A DNA stretch of 64,000 nucleotides from FEN-1073 sp050010135 (GTDB lineage: Bacteria; Chloroflexota; Anaerolineae; Anaerolineales; RBG-16-64-43): assembly GCA_050010135.1 (NCBI GenBank), contig JBEKLP010000002.1:29203-93202 (forward strand). The letters run 5' to 3'. The notes under the pieces are model-generated. The model searched no databases. It had not been told where the DNA came from and saw only the letters and a program-made list of their open reading frames with translations. This document shows, in pieces, positions 24,900 to 34,865 of this stretch (position 1 is its first letter; the number at the start of each line of letters is the position of its first letter). The position numbers were made by a program, and so were the translations under genes.

Positions 24900-24952
24900 A
24901 AGAATTTAATAACCGATATCCGCAAACATCGAATTAAGAAAACCAAAATGGG

Positions 24953-26251
24953 TTATTTCCAATCTCCGAGGATCATTCTCGCCGTTTCGCGACCGAGGCG
25001 CACGGCGTAATTCGTTCCGCGATCCCACGGATAGACCTGGCTCATGCCGGCAAAATACAGGCCCGGAAGGGGAGTTCGCACGGGGGGGATGTTGCGCGAG
25101 TGACGGATCAGCGGAACGGGTTGGGCATACTCGGTTTTAAACAACCAGGATTTCTTCACCCAAGATGACTGGAATTCCGGATTGATCCGACGGAGCGCGG
25201 GAAGGAACCGCTTCTGCAATGCCTCCCGCGTCATGGAAAAATATTCGTGACCCAGCGGAAGGTAATCCCCGCAGTAAACGATGTGATTGCCGCCGAAATG
25301 TTCCGGGGGCAGGAAGTTGGTGTGTTCGACCAATCCCAAGAAGGGGAATCCTGCGTCTTTGGGTAGATTGTGCCAATACACCCCCTGCGTGGAAAGCCGG
25401 TGGGAAAGTTCGAACACCATCACCACGGCGCCCATGTGCCGGAGCGAACGCAGTTTGGCGAGATAATCCGCCGGCAGCGCGGGTGCCATCGCGGCCAATT
25501 GATGCGGTGAAAACGTCGCCAGGCAAACGTCGAATCGCTCTTTGCCGAACGGCACCTGGAGTTCGAAGCCGCCTTCCGGATGAGCAACCATGCTTTCGAC
25601 CCGCGCCGAATAGCGCAGGCGGACTCCCATTTCGCCAAGTCGGCCGGCGAGTTGATCAAAGAATGCCTGCATCCCCCCCTGGTAGGTAACCAGATTCGGC
25701 GTGCGGGAATGCATCCGGGCCCAAAACCACGCCATATTGATCAACCGATAATTTTCCTCACCGAATTTGCCGACCAGGAGCGGCTTCCATACTTGATCGT
25801 AAATGCGGTTCCCGAACCAGCGGCGCATCCAATCGTCGGCCGCATATGCTTCCATCCATTTCCAAAAAGGATTGAGCTTCAGGATGAAACCGGCAATGAA
25901 CAGATTCCATACCCGCAAGGGAAAGGGCAGACCCGGGAACGCCAGCCAGGAGGGAATGCTGTCGTAGGCGTAGAATTTTTCTTTATAGTAGATCGCCGTC
26001 ACCGGCCGCCGGACGACGATGTTCTTTTCCCAACCGAGTTCGCGGATAAACCCGAGAACGTCCCGGTCGGAGGTGAACCAATGCCGGTAATATTTCTCGA
26101 CGCTCCACTCCCAATCCGGCTCGCGGAATCCGCCCCCCAACCCGCCGGGTGTCGGGTCCGCCTCGAAAACCGTCACCGCGTGTCCGGCGCGCGCCAGATC
26201 GTACGCCGCCGACAGTCCACCCGCACCCGCTCCAATGATTGCCACCCGCAT
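24953..26251 (-). CDS. FAD/NAD(P)-dependent amine-oxidase-type oxidoreductase
   Basis: A 432-residue flavoprotein. The N-terminal dinucleotide fold is GAGAGGLSAAYDLARAG followed by the ExxxxxGG motif (FEADPTPGGLGGG), and the C-terminal FAD motif is LYFAGMSQVYPWDRGTNYAV. The family includes protoporphyrinogen oxidase, phytoene desaturase-like and UDP-galactopyranose mutase-like enzymes; the conserved KFGEENYRLINMAWFWAR segment is typical of a group often found beside glycosyltransferases. It follows a GT39-like gene on the same strand by 137 bases. The substrate is not determinable; a cell-envelope sugar or lipid is plausible from context. Confidence 0.8.
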   Translation of the reverse strand: MRVAIIGAGAGGLSAAYDLARAGHAVTVFEADPTPGGLGGGFREPDWEWSVEKYYRHWFTSDRDVLGFIRELGWEKNIVVRRPVTAIYYKEKFYAYDSIPSWLAFPGLPFPLRVWNLFIAGFILKLNPFWKWMEAYAADDWMRRWFGNRIYDQVWKPLLVGKFGEENYRLINMAWFWARMHSRTPNLVTYQGGMQAFFDQLAGRLGEMGVRLRYSARVESMVAHPEGGFELQVPFGKERFDVCLATFSPHQLAAMAPALPADYLAKLRSLRHMGAVVMVFELSHRLSTQGVYWHNLPKDAGFPFLGLVEHTNFLPPEHFGGNHIVYCGDYLPLGHEYFSMTREALQKRFLPALRRINPEFQSSWVKKSWLFKTEYAQPVPLIRHSRNIPPVRTPLPGLYFAGMSQVYPWDRGTNYAVRLGRETARMILGDWK

Positions 26252-26388
26252 GGATGATCCTCCCTACCCGAAGTTGACTCTCTTACGATGGATTTCCGGT
26301 TTCTCGGATCCGCTCGTGCGGGCCGGGATTTCCGATTCCTCATCCGATCAGCGACCGCGAACGCCGGCCGGCTGACGTCCTATCGAAA

Positions 26389-28833
26389 TTATCCGTCCGG
26401 TTTCGAGCACACCCATGCCAATTCTTTGGACGTGTACATGTCGTATTCCCATTTTCCGGAAGGCGAATATACCGGGCACCATTTTTCGCCAAGCGCCTGC
26501 AGAGAGACTCGCAGTCCATCCTGCAATTGTTCCGGCTGGGTAGGCACGACGAAAAGAATACTTTTGGAATCCGTCAAAATCGGCAAAGTGGATTCCGGCA
26601 AAAGGGGACTATCTACCGCCACCTTTTCCAATTGTATGCCGGACCAGGACCGAGGGTAAATTTCCTTAAACCGCAGGAAAGGGTTCAGGCTCCAGTCTGC
26701 ATAGGTCACAAAGACATACTTTTCCGGGGCAGCTAAACTTCCTCCGCGGATTTCACCGGCCAGCCGCAAGACGAGCGATTCAAACACTTGACGGTCCAGC
26801 CAACGATCGTAGGAAATAACGGTCGCGTAAAACAGGTTCGTCGCTACCAGAATCGCCAGGACACCGGCGAGTATAAACGTTTGGATTCTGCCCCCAGCAC
26901 TTCCCATGAAGCGAAGCTGATCCCGAAGCCAACTTAGACCAAACGCGGCAGCAAGAGCCCACCAGGGAAGAACGACGAACATTCTGGTCGTGGACGGCAA
27001 ATCGGGCGATCCGATGATGCTCGCCACTGTCAGGAGAAGGATCCAACCCAGGAGGAAAAAAACGGCGAAACGGCTGCGGCGAATCCAATACAGGATCACG
27101 AAGAAACCTATTCCCACAAAAGCGGCGGTCATCCAATCCACATACGACATCGAGACAAAATGGCTTTCATTCGTTATATACAGATACGAGAACCACGAAG
27201 TCAGAATGCGATTGGCCAAAAACTGAACAGGGCCGTCGGGGAAGGGATTTTTTTCCAAGGTGGTGAAAATGGTAAAACCGAAACCCGTCTTCCAAAATGC
27301 AGGCTGGAAACAAAGCGGGAAACAGAGCATTCCAAAACCGCCTGCCAGGACCGCCCAGCGTAACCTTGCGGGACGGGAAATTGGAGGCGCAAAGCAGAGT
27401 AAAAGAAGGATAACCAGCGGAATGGAGACAATAGCAATGCCAAACACGTAGAAATTCATCGCCAATACAACACCGCAGAGTGCGAATGCCGCCGTTCGCC
27501 CTGATCGCGCCGCCCAAGCGGCTACCGCGAGCGAAATCGAAAGGGTAAACAGGGCCTGCAGACTGACGTATCCGATCTTGCTGAAATTGATCAGATAATG
27601 GGATACGGCCAGAAAGAAACAAGCCAGAAGGGCCACCCGCCGATCCAAAAAGGTCTTAAAAAAAATGTAGAGGAAGAGGATGGAAAGAGCAATCAGATAG
27701 ATATTGCTGAATCGCCATCCGAAACTCTGGGTGCCAAATACCCGCAGAAATAAACTTTGAACGATGGAAGCAAAATAGGGATTTTGCCCATATACGCCCA
27801 TCTCATCGAACAAGTGTGCCGCGACGACGGAGAGATTGGTTTTTTCCAAGATCTCCCGCGCACTTTCGTAAAAGCCATACTCATCTCCGACTACGGATGT
27901 CCACCAGGCATTGATATTGATGGAGAATAGAATTATCCCCAGGGAAAATATCCAATAGATCGTCGGGATGCGATGCCGGAAACGGAGAAGGAAGATGATC
28001 GCCAACACCAAAACGGCCGCGAAGATCGGAAGGTAATTCGGAGAGGAATAATAAACCGCAAGGACCATCACCAAAGCCGAATGCGCCAGCAGGCAAGCAA
28101 ACATCCAACCCCGGTTCTCCCAAAGGATCTTCCATAAACGGACGAGGGAAATATCCCGCAGCAACCACCCTGTGACGTACGTCCCGGCGACTAGCGCCAG
28201 TTCCGCCCCGGGGATTCTACGATCCGCCACGTTAAACGCGGCGATGGCGGCAAACCCCGCCAGCGAGATCCACCGCAACAGCCGGCTGATGGTGATCTGC
28301 ATGGGGGAAATCCCGGCATCGGACCCGGTGGCGTCCGCACGAAGCTCGAGAAACATTTGCCGTCCAAGCGGGAAGAGAGCGATCAACAATCCCACCGCCA
28401 GCAAGCAGAATAAAATCAGCAGGATATATTCAGGCAAGGGCAAGGCGCACAGAAGGGGAACTTTGCACCGGAGGTCGGAGAAGAGAAAGCGGATCTTCTC
28501 CAGATCAAACCAACGATCCATTACCACAAGCGCGGAAGGGATCACCGCAAGGATGAGAATCGAGCAGAGGAGGATCGGCCGGATCCACGGGAACACCACT
28601 CTCCATAGACTCTTCCAACCTTCGTTATCCTGGTTCACGTTTCGATCTGATCGATCGACCAACGGGAGGAAATCGTTCTGGAGAGGGTTCTTTTCCGCCG
28701 GGGAGGTTTCGTTAACGTTCCGCCTTGCACGCAATTTACGCTGTGCGAGTATCCATGCAAAGTCAAACAGGACGCCGAGCAGCACGGCAATTCCCGTGAG
28801 AATTAATATTTGCGAATCTCGCTCAGGGGTCAT
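26389..28833 (-). CDS. Polytopic GT39/ArnT-like membrane glycosyltransferase
   Basis: An 814-residue membrane protein with well over ten hydrophobic helices. A first part (1-330) has 7-8 helices and no clear motif. A GT-C type catalytic part then starts with the acidic loop SVVGDEYGFYESAREIL, as in lipid-sugar-dependent glycosyltransferases of family 39/83. A soluble C-terminal tail ends near KWEYDMYTSKE. The ATG at 28833 follows AGGAAGGAA; further upstream the open frame is only a shadow of nadB. It lies 44 bases after nadB but its AT-richer composition suggests separate ancestry. The donor is probably a polyprenyl-phosphate sugar. Confidence 0.78.
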   Translation of the reverse strand: MTPERDSQILILTGIAVLLGVLFDFAWILAQRKLRARRNVNETSPAEKNPLQNDFLPLVDRSDRNVNQDNEGWKSLWRVVFPWIRPILLCSILILAVIPSALVVMDRWFDLEKIRFLFSDLRCKVPLLCALPLPEYILLILFCLLAVGLLIALFPLGRQMFLELRADATGSDAGISPMQITISRLLRWISLAGFAAIAAFNVADRRIPGAELALVAGTYVTGWLLRDISLVRLWKILWENRGWMFACLLAHSALVMVLAVYYSSPNYLPIFAAVLVLAIIFLLRFRHRIPTIYWIFSLGIILFSININAWWTSVVGDEYGFYESAREILEKTNLSVVAAHLFDEMGVYGQNPYFASIVQSLFLRVFGTQSFGWRFSNIYLIALSILFLYIFFKTFLDRRVALLACFFLAVSHYLINFSKIGYVSLQALFTLSISLAVAAWAARSGRTAAFALCGVVLAMNFYVFGIAIVSIPLVILLLLCFAPPISRPARLRWAVLAGGFGMLCFPLCFQPAFWKTGFGFTIFTTLEKNPFPDGPVQFLANRILTSWFSYLYITNESHFVSMSYVDWMTAAFVGIGFFVILYWIRRSRFAVFFLLGWILLLTVASIIGSPDLPSTTRMFVVLPWWALAAAFGLSWLRDQLRFMGSAGGRIQTFILAGVLAILVATNLFYATVISYDRWLDRQVFESLVLRLAGEIRGGSLAAPEKYVFVTYADWSLNPFLRFKEIYPRSWSGIQLEKVAVDSPLLPESTLPILTDSKSILFVVPTQPEQLQDGLRVSLQALGEKWCPVYSPSGKWEYDMYTSKELAWVCSKPDG

Positions 28834-28877
28834 TTCCTTCCTCAATCGATCCCCGCTGTAGTTGGTAAGGGCACGGA

Positions 28878-30464
28878 TTAGAGCACTCCCGCTTGTTTGC
28901 CGTCCTCCAAATAATGGCAGCCGATGCTCACTCGATTGTGCTTGGCGGCCGTGGCGACGATCAGCGCGGTTTGGATGCTGTGCCGCAAACCGATGAGCGC
29001 GTCGTTGAGACGTGTGGTTCTGTAAAAGCCTTCGATTTCTTCCTTCAGATGATAGAGATCGCTCAGCGCCCGGTCCAATCGGACGGCGGAGCGGATCAAG
29101 CCCACGTAATGCCACATGGTGTATTGAATGGTGCGGATATCGCGCCAGATCAGCGCCGGGTCGGCATCCTCGCTTACGCCGGGTTCCCAGGAAGGCACCT
29201 CGGCCGGATCCGTTTCCGGCAGCGCGCCCATTTCCTCGATATCCTGCGCCGCGCGCTCCCCCCACACCAAGCCTTCGAGCAGCGACGTGCTCGCCAGGCG
29301 GTTGGCTCCATGCACTCCGGTGCAGGCCACCTCGCCGACGGCATACAAACCGGGGATGGTTGTCCGGCCCCAGGCATCCGTCCAAACTCCCCCGCAAGAG
29401 TAATGTTCGGCCGGCACAACCGGGATCGGCTGATGGGTAATGTCGATGCCGGCCTCCAGGCAGCGCGCATAGATATTCGGGAACCGGGTGCGGATAAGGT
29501 CCGCCGGCAGGAAGGATATGTCCAGCAGGACATGCGGATAATCGTGCTCCACCATCTCGCGGTGGATCGCCCGCGCAACGATGTCGCGCGGCGCCAAGTC
29601 TTTCCACTCCGGAGAATATTTCGCCATGAACGCGATTCCATCCGGGGTCAGCAGCCGTCCGCCTTCGCCGCGCACGGCCTCCGAAATGAGAAATCCTTCG
29701 GTTTCGGGCGCCGCCAGGACGGTCGGATGGAACTGGATGAATTCGGCGTTGATCACGCGGGCGCCGGCGCGATACGCCATCGCCAATCCGTCGCCGCGGG
29801 CTCCCTCCGGGTTGGTCGTGTAACGGTAAATCCGTCCGAGCCCGCCTGTGGCGAGGATCGTAGCCCCCGCCAGAAAGCGATGCACGGTGGCATCGGCTTG
29901 ATCGAAAACGTACGCGCCGTGACAAGTGATGGGTTGATAGATGGCCAGCGGGTCGCGGGCATGGTGCGGGAAGGTGATCAAGTCCACACCGGTGGCCGAA
30001 TTCACGAAGCGGATGTTGGAGCGTTCCCGCATCAACCGGAGCAGCGCGCGGATGATGGCCTGACCGGTCGTATCCCCGACATGCAGGATTCTCGGGCGGG
30101 AGTGAGCCCCTTCGACCCCGTAATCCAACTCGTCGTTTGGGGTACGGTCGAACGGCACCCCAGCCTGGTCGATTAACACCTCGCGCACAAGAACGGGGCC
30201 TTCTTCGGCAAGGATTCTTGCCGCCGACGGGAGGCTCAACCCCGCGCCCGCTGCGAGGATGTCCCGAACGATCGAGTCGACGCTGTCTTCCTTCCCCAAC
30301 GTTACAATTCCGCCCTGCGCATACTTGGAATTGCTCTCTTCGGGATCCGAGGCGCGCGTGATGACCGTGATTTGGCGCTGGCGGTCCTCCGACAGACGGA
30401 GCGCCGCGCTGGCGCCGGCTATTCCGCAGCCGACAATCAACACATCAGATTCGACAGGACTCAT
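28878..30464 (-). CDS. nadB: L-aspartate oxidase
   Basis: A 528-residue flavoenzyme oxidising L-aspartate to iminoaspartate, the first step of quinolinate synthesis. The FAD motif GCGIAGASAALRL is at the N-terminus, SNSKYAQGGIV near residue 45, GGRLLTPDG mid-protein, and GANRLASTSLLEGLVWGERAA in the C-terminal half. It overlaps nadA by 4 bases (ATGA), which fixes the start at 30464. Use of NadB rather than aspartate dehydrogenase means the pathway can run with fumarate or oxygen as electron acceptor. Confidence 0.96.
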   Translation of the reverse strand: MSPVESDVLIVGCGIAGASAALRLSEDRQRQITVITRASDPEESNSKYAQGGIVTLGKEDSVDSIVRDILAAGAGLSLPSAARILAEEGPVLVREVLIDQAGVPFDRTPNDELDYGVEGAHSRPRILHVGDTTGQAIIRALLRLMRERSNIRFVNSATGVDLITFPHHARDPLAIYQPITCHGAYVFDQADATVHRFLAGATILATGGLGRIYRYTTNPEGARGDGLAMAYRAGARVINAEFIQFHPTVLAAPETEGFLISEAVRGEGGRLLTPDGIAFMAKYSPEWKDLAPRDIVARAIHREMVEHDYPHVLLDISFLPADLIRTRFPNIYARCLEAGIDITHQPIPVVPAEHYSCGGVWTDAWGRTTIPGLYAVGEVACTGVHGANRLASTSLLEGLVWGERAAQDIEEMGALPETDPAEVPSWEPGVSEDADPALIWRDIRTIQYTMWHYVGLIRSAVRLDRALSDLYHLKEEIEGFYRTTRLNDALIGLRHSIQTALIVATAAKHNRVSIGCHYLEDGKQAGVL

Positions 30465-31558
30465 GCACTTGCCTCCAGCATCCTTTGAAGCGCGGTGCTC
30501 GCCGGGCCGGCAACCGCTTCCGGTACACGGATTGGGTTGACCAATTCCCCGCGTACTAGTCCGTCCGTCACCCGCGCCAGTGACTCCACAGTGGTCTTGT
30601 TCATGGTAATGCAGTTGTTGGGGGATGGCGAGAGCAGGTGGATTTCCTGTTCGGGATGAGCGCGCGCCAGGCGGTTTACCAGGTTTTCTTCCGTGCCGAT
30701 CGCCCATTTTGTCCCTGGCGGCGCGGCGTCCACCATCCGGAGGATGTCCGTGGTCGATCCCGCATCGTCCGCCAGACGCACCACTTCCTGAGTGCATTCC
30801 AGATGCACCCAAACGCGGATTCCGGGGAAGCGCCTTCTCGCGTCGATGACGTGGGTGGGGAGGAAACGCTGGTGAACGTAGCACCATCCCTTCCAAAGGA
30901 TGATTTGCGCATCAAGGAGTTCTTCGCGGCTGTTGCCGCCCAGGGGTTCGCGCGGATCCCACAACGGCATCCGCTCCAGGGGAATGCCCATCCGCACCCC
31001 GCTATTCCGTCCCAAATGTTGATCGGGGAAGAACAACGTCCGCGGACGGCGGTCGCGGGCCCATTCCAGAATTTTGCGTGCGTTGGAGGAGGTGCACACC
31101 GATCCGCCGTGCGTTCCGCAAAAGGCTTTTAAATCCGCCTCGGAATTGATGTAGGTGACCGGCATCACGTCCCGTTCGGGTGACATGCACCCCTGCAACT
31201 GGCGCCAGGCATCCTCGACCAGCAGGCGGTCCGCCTTTTCCGCGAGCGGACAGAGCGCATCCGATTCCGGCAGCAGAACCGTTTGACCGGGCTGAGCGAG
31301 GATCGCCGCCGTTTCGGCCATGAAGTGCACGCCGCAGAAGACGATGAATTTCGCCGATTTGTTCGCAGCGGCCGTGCGCGCCAGCTGCAGCGAATCACCG
31401 ACGGTATCGGCGAACCGGATTACTTCATCCTTCTGATAATGGTGGCCCAAGATGACCAATTCGCCGCCAAGGCGTTCCTTGGCGGAAAGTATGCGCCGTT
31501 CGGGGGCGGAGGATTCGTCCATCATTTGGTCGAGGGGCGAGGATCCATCAACCGACAA
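30461..31558 (-). CDS. nadA: Quinolinate synthase A
   Basis: A 365-residue 4Fe-4S enzyme condensing iminoaspartate with dihydroxyacetone phosphate. The cluster cysteines are recognisable in CGVHFMAE/KAFCGTHGG, VHLECTQEV and SPNNCITMNK, and the ILGHHYQKDEV opening is typical. The start is uncertain: TTG at 31558 overlaps the nadC stop by 11 bases, in keeping with the tight operon, whereas ATG codons at 31528 and 31525 lack a ribosome site. It lies second in nadC-nadA-nadB. Confidence 0.93.
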   Translation of the reverse strand: MSVDGSSPLDQMMDESSAPERRILSAKERLGGELVILGHHYQKDEVIRFADTVGDSLQLARTAAANKSAKFIVFCGVHFMAETAAILAQPGQTVLLPESDALCPLAEKADRLLVEDAWRQLQGCMSPERDVMPVTYINSEADLKAFCGTHGGSVCTSSNARKILEWARDRRPRTLFFPDQHLGRNSGVRMGIPLERMPLWDPREPLGGNSREELLDAQIILWKGWCYVHQRFLPTHVIDARRRFPGIRVWVHLECTQEVVRLADDAGSTTDILRMVDAAPPGTKWAIGTEENLVNRLARAHPEQEIHLLSPSPNNCITMNKTTVESLARVTDGLVRGELVNPIRVPEAVAGPASTALQRMLEASA

Positions 31559-32402
31559 GTTCCAGGCTGACGTCCAGCGCCGGCGCGGAATGGGTCAACG
31601 CGCCGATGGATATGTAATTCACGCCGGTGGCGGCGATTTCGCGGACGGTATCGAGCGTTACTCCGCCGGTAACTTCCAGAGGAACCCGTTTATTCACCAG
31701 AGCCACAGATTGGCGGATCGTGGTCAAATCCATATTGTCCAGTTGGATTATATCCACCGGAAGCGAAAGGGCTTCCTTCAACTGATCCAGGGATTTAACT
31801 TCCAACTCGAGGGAAAGGGCGGGGTAGCACTCCCGGGCGCGGCGCACCGCAAGGGAGATCGACCCGGCGGCATGGATATGGTTGTCCTTCACCAGCAACA
31901 TGTCGTGCAACCCTTGCCGGTGATTTTGAGCTCCACCGATCCGCACAGCGTATTTTTCGAGCACGCGGTACCCCGGAGTGGTTTTGCGGGTGTCGAGGAT
32001 CACCGCCCCCGTGCCCTGTACGGCTGCGACAAAAGCGGCGGCAAACGTGGCGATGCCGGAAAGACGCTGCAGAAAATTCAAGGCGATGCGTTCAAAGGAA
32101 AGGATGGAGATGCCCGATCCTTCAAGGTTCACAAGAACGTCCGCAGGCTTCACGCGGGTTCCGTCATTGATCACAGGAGCCACCTTCACACGCGAATCAC
32201 CCTTGAAATATACTGCCTTGACTACCGGCAATCCGGCGATAATTCCTTCCGCCTTGGCTACGATCACCGCTTTGACTTTCATCCCGGAAGGAATTACAGC
32301 AAGGCTTGTGGCGTCTCCGGATCCGATGTCCTCTGCGATTGCCGAAACGATCAGCCTTTCCGCCGATTGAAGGACATCTGCAAGCGAGGGAGAAAAATTC
32401 AT
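31548..32402 (-). CDS. nadC: Nicotinate-nucleotide pyrophosphorylase (quinolinate phosphoribosyltransferase)
   Basis: A 284-residue enzyme converting quinolinate and PRPP to nicotinate mononucleotide. Family motifs seen include LNFLQRLSGIAT, ILDTRKTTPGYR, KYAVRIGGAQNHRQGL and the VTGGVTLDTV barrel end. The ATG at 32402 has AGGAG 7 bases upstream; an ATG 6 bases earlier is too close to it. A TATAAT (32433-32438, minus strand) about 30 bases upstream is a probable -10 with a poor -35. First gene of the NAD operon. Confidence 0.95.
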   Translation of the reverse strand: MNFSPSLADVLQSAERLIVSAIAEDIGSGDATSLAVIPSGMKVKAVIVAKAEGIIAGLPVVKAVYFKGDSRVKVAPVINDGTRVKPADVLVNLEGSGISILSFERIALNFLQRLSGIATFAAAFVAAVQGTGAVILDTRKTTPGYRVLEKYAVRIGGAQNHRQGLHDMLLVKDNHIHAAGSISLAVRRARECYPALSLELEVKSLDQLKEALSLPVDIIQLDNMDLTTIRQSVALVNKRVPLEVTGGVTLDTVREIAATGVNYISIGALTHSAPALDVSLELVG

Positions 32403-32899
32403 CGCCATTCTCCTGCCAATGAAATAAGGTTGATTATAATATCGGAAAGGAGATTCCGGCATTCAGGGGGCTCCCTCCCCGCCGGAGACGACGCCTGAAA
32501 ACCGGGGAATTACTATCTCGGCCTCGGGTGGATGGTTCTCGGGTGTTTTTTCTCCAGCCAGGAGTGACGAACGATATCCTGATCCCTATTCTTCAACCGG
32601 CGGGCTCACCGGCAATCTCACCCGCAGCCGTCCGGGAACGCGGGTCGGACGGATTGTGGCGGGTGTTTTGTTCCTGGGGCTTCGGAAGCTTTTCAGACAC
32701 CGGCTTCTTCGTGCACGCTGGCGGATCCTTTCCCACCAGAGGTGGACGGCGTTGCAACGGGCTTCCGGCAGGCGGAAAAAACCGGCCGACCCCGTCGATC
32801 ATCGCAACAATCACACCTGCCTTACCTATGAAACCGGTTGCCTCGACACGTTCGCGTGGAATTCTCCCCTCCTCGCCCGATGCGTCTCCCAATGCGCCG
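32403..32899. other. Intergenic region, no gene seen
   Basis: About 500 bases between divergent nadC and tRNA-Asp. Open frames exist on both strands, but one runs antisense through the tRNA and none has a ribosome site or recognisable protein. The only elements supported are the nadC -10 near 32435 and the tRNA promoter at its right end. Confidence 0.5.
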
Positions 32900-32928
32900 T
32901 TGACGCACCGCGTCCGGTATGGTATAAA
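32900..32928 (+). promoter_or_regulatory. Promoter of tRNA-Asp
   Basis: TTGACG (32900-32905), 17 bp, TATAAA (32923-32928). The start would be about 9 bases before the tRNA. Confidence 0.8.
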
Positions 32929-32943
32929 TTCGGCCCGCACCCC

Positions 32944-33017
32944 GGGGGCGTGGTGTAGCTGGTTAACACGCGGCCCTGTCAAGGCCGAGACCGCGGGTTC
33001 GAACCCCGTCGCTCCCG
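32944..33017 (+). tRNA. tRNA-Asp (anticodon GTC)
   Basis: A 74-base cloverleaf including the discriminator G. The acceptor is GGGGGCG/CGCTCCC with one G-U pair, the anticodon arm CGGCC-CTGTCAA-GGCCG gives anticodon GTC, and the T arm has GTTCGAACC. CCA is not encoded. A promoter precedes it and a terminator follows 6 bases later, so it is a single-gene unit. Confidence 0.96.
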
Positions 33018-33023
33018 CACGAT

Positions 33024-33052
33024 GTACAACTCGAAGGAGTTGTACTTTTTTT
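33024..33052 (+). terminator. Terminator after tRNA-Asp
   Basis: GTACAACTC, loop GAAG, GAGTTGTAC (9 bp perfect) followed by seven T. Confidence 0.95.
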
Positions 33053-33214
33053 AAACTCGGCTTTATCTCCCGAGATTCCCTCGGATCCAAACACCCATTC
33101 CTGATCTTGCCTTTCTCCGGCACGCTTTCGGAGAATTGGGGTTATATATTGCTGCAGGATTCTCACCGTGATATTATCCCGCTCAATGCCGTATGGAGTG
33201 AGGAAAGTCGATTC

Positions 33215-34144
33215 ATGGTCCGCCACAAGATCATCGTAAATCCGATCTCCGGCCGCGGGGAGGGAAAAGCCGATATCCCCCGGGCGGAGGAGCTGCTGCG
33301 AACGCTTGGGATTCCCTTCGATCTGGTGTGCACCGAAGGGCCGATGCACGCCGTCTCGCTCGCGCGGGCCGCGGCGGCGGAAGGATACGGCGTGGTCGCC
33401 GCAATGGGCGGCGACGGAACCGCCAACGAGGTATTAAACGGATTGATGCAGGTCCAGCCGTCCGGCGAAGGCCGTGCGGCGATGGGGATCATCGCGGTCG
33501 GACGGGGAAACGATTTTGCGCATGGAATCGGGGTACCGCACGGATTGGAGACCTCCTGCCGGGTACTGGCTGCGGGCCGTCGCCGCCGGATCGACGTGGG
33601 AAAAGTTCGCGGAGGATTATTTCCGGATGGAAGATTTTTTGGCAACGGCATCGGGGTCGGATTCGACGCAGTGGTCGGGTTGGAAGCGGCGAAACTCACA
33701 TGGCTTTCCGGATTCCCCTCCTATCTGGTCGCCGCTTTGAAAACGATTTTTCTATATTACCGCGCACCTTTGCTGCGCATCCGATACGACGGTGGCGTCC
33801 TGGAGCAACCCTGCCTGATGGTCTCGGTGATGAACGGGCGCCGGATGGGCGGCGCGTTCCACATGGCGCCGCAATCGAAACTCGACGACGGTCTCTTCAC
33901 CGTCTGCCTGGGCGGCCAAGTCAGCCGCCTGGGGATTTTTTTCCTTATCCCGCGATTCCTTCGCGGCGATCAGGCCGGACATCCGGCCATCCGATTTTTC
34001 AACACGGCGCGCCTAGAGATCAGGGCGGTGCGCGGAACCTTTGCGGCGCACGCCGACGGAGAAACGCTGTGCACCGAAGGGAATTCGATTGCGGCGGAAA
34101 TTCTCCCACAGGCGATCGAGGTTGTTTGCGGGGGAAAGGATTGA
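33215..34144 (+). CDS. Diacylglycerol kinase-family lipid kinase (YegS/DgkB-like)
   Basis: A 309-residue kinase. The opening MVRHKIIVNPISGRGEGK and the catalytic nucleotide motif AAMGGDGTANEVLNGL (near residue 70) define the DAGK_cat family; GNDFAHGIG and the C-terminal AHADGETL match it too. It probably phosphorylates diacylglycerol or another lipid at the membrane. GAGGAAA lies 8 bases before the ATG at 33215. It is followed 4 bases later by plsC, so both may feed phosphatidic acid synthesis. Confidence 0.9.
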   Translation: MVRHKIIVNPISGRGEGKADIPRAEELLRTLGIPFDLVCTEGPMHAVSLARAAAAEGYGVVAAMGGDGTANEVLNGLMQVQPSGEGRAAMGIIAVGRGNDFAHGIGVPHGLETSCRVLAAGRRRRIDVGKVRGGLFPDGRFFGNGIGVGFDAVVGLEAAKLTWLSGFPSYLVAALKTIFLYYRAPLLRIRYDGGVLEQPCLMVSVMNGRRMGGAFHMAPQSKLDDGLFTVCLGGQVSRLGIFFLIPRFLRGDQAGHPAIRFFNTARLEIRAVRGTFAAHADGETLCTEGNSIAAEILPQAIEVVCGGKD

Positions 34145-34148
34145 GGTC

Positions 34149-34823
34149 ATGAATCTGGCTCAGATCGCCGTCTATTACCCCATTCGGATCCTCGGCCGGA
34201 TTCTCTTCCGGGTGCACGACGAGGAATTGGCGAAGATTCCGCAGCAAGGGCCGATGATCATCGTGGCCAATCACGTTAATTTCGCGGACGTGCCGGTTTT
34301 TTACACCCACCTGATTCCCCGCCCAGTGACCGGTTTTGCGAAGATCGAAAACTGGAACAACCCAGCCTTGGGGTTTCTCTTCAGCCTGGGCGGCGCGATT
34401 CCCATCCGCCGCGGAGCGGTGGACCGGACGGCGATCGTCGGCGCGCTCGAGGTGTTGCGTTCGGGACGGATTCTGGCCATCGCACCGGAAGGCACGCGCA
34501 GCGGTGACGGCCGGCTGCAAAAAGGGCACTCCGGTGTGGCTATCCTCGCGCTCGATAGCGGCGCGCCGTTATGGCCGGTGGCTTACTACGGGCTGGAGAA
34601 TTTCTGGCGCAATCTGGTGCGATTCCGGCGGACCGACTTTTATTTCCGCGTCGGCGAGCCCTTTTCCGTGCGAACCGGCGACGAACGCCTCACCCGCGCA
34701 GTGCGCGAGCGGATCACGGAAGAAATCATGTATCGGATCGCAGCGCTGCTTCCGACGGAATATCGCGGATATTATTCGGATCTCTCCAAGGCAACGAGCC
34801 ACCACCTCGTCCCCATCAAATAA
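34149..34823 (+). CDS. plsC: 1-acyl-sn-glycerol-3-phosphate acyltransferase
   Basis: A 224-residue PlsC-type acyltransferase forming phosphatidic acid from lysophosphatidic acid. The catalytic HxxxxD box is in ANHVNFADVP and the substrate-binding PEGTRS motif follows (APEGTRSGDG), with RLQKGHSGVAILA after it. The N-terminus is hydrophobic (IAVYYPIRILGRIL), consistent with membrane association. It starts 4 bases after the lipid kinase stop and is probably co-transcribed. Confidence 0.92.
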   Translation: MNLAQIAVYYPIRILGRILFRVHDEELAKIPQQGPMIIVANHVNFADVPVFYTHLIPRPVTGFAKIENWNNPALGFLFSLGGAIPIRRGAVDRTAIVGALEVLRSGRILAIAPEGTRSGDGRLQKGHSGVAILALDSGAPLWPVAYYGLENFWRNLVRFRRTDFYFRVGEPFSVRTGDERLTRAVRERITEEIMYRIAALLPTEYRGYYSDLSKATSHHLVPIK

Positions 34824-34865
34824 ATTCCATCAATGCATGTGGTCGAACAATCTTCCTGGACTAAG

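Noticed and set aside
30465..30896. N-terminal extension of nadB by 144 codons
   Set aside because: The extra stretch is a shadow of nadA; the ATGA overlap and the normal NadB start (MSPVESDVLIVGCG) fix the start at 30464.
32593..33123. Minus-strand frame of about 176 codons between nadC and the lipid kinase
   Set aside because: It runs antisense through the whole tRNA-Asp gene and its terminator and has no recognisable product.
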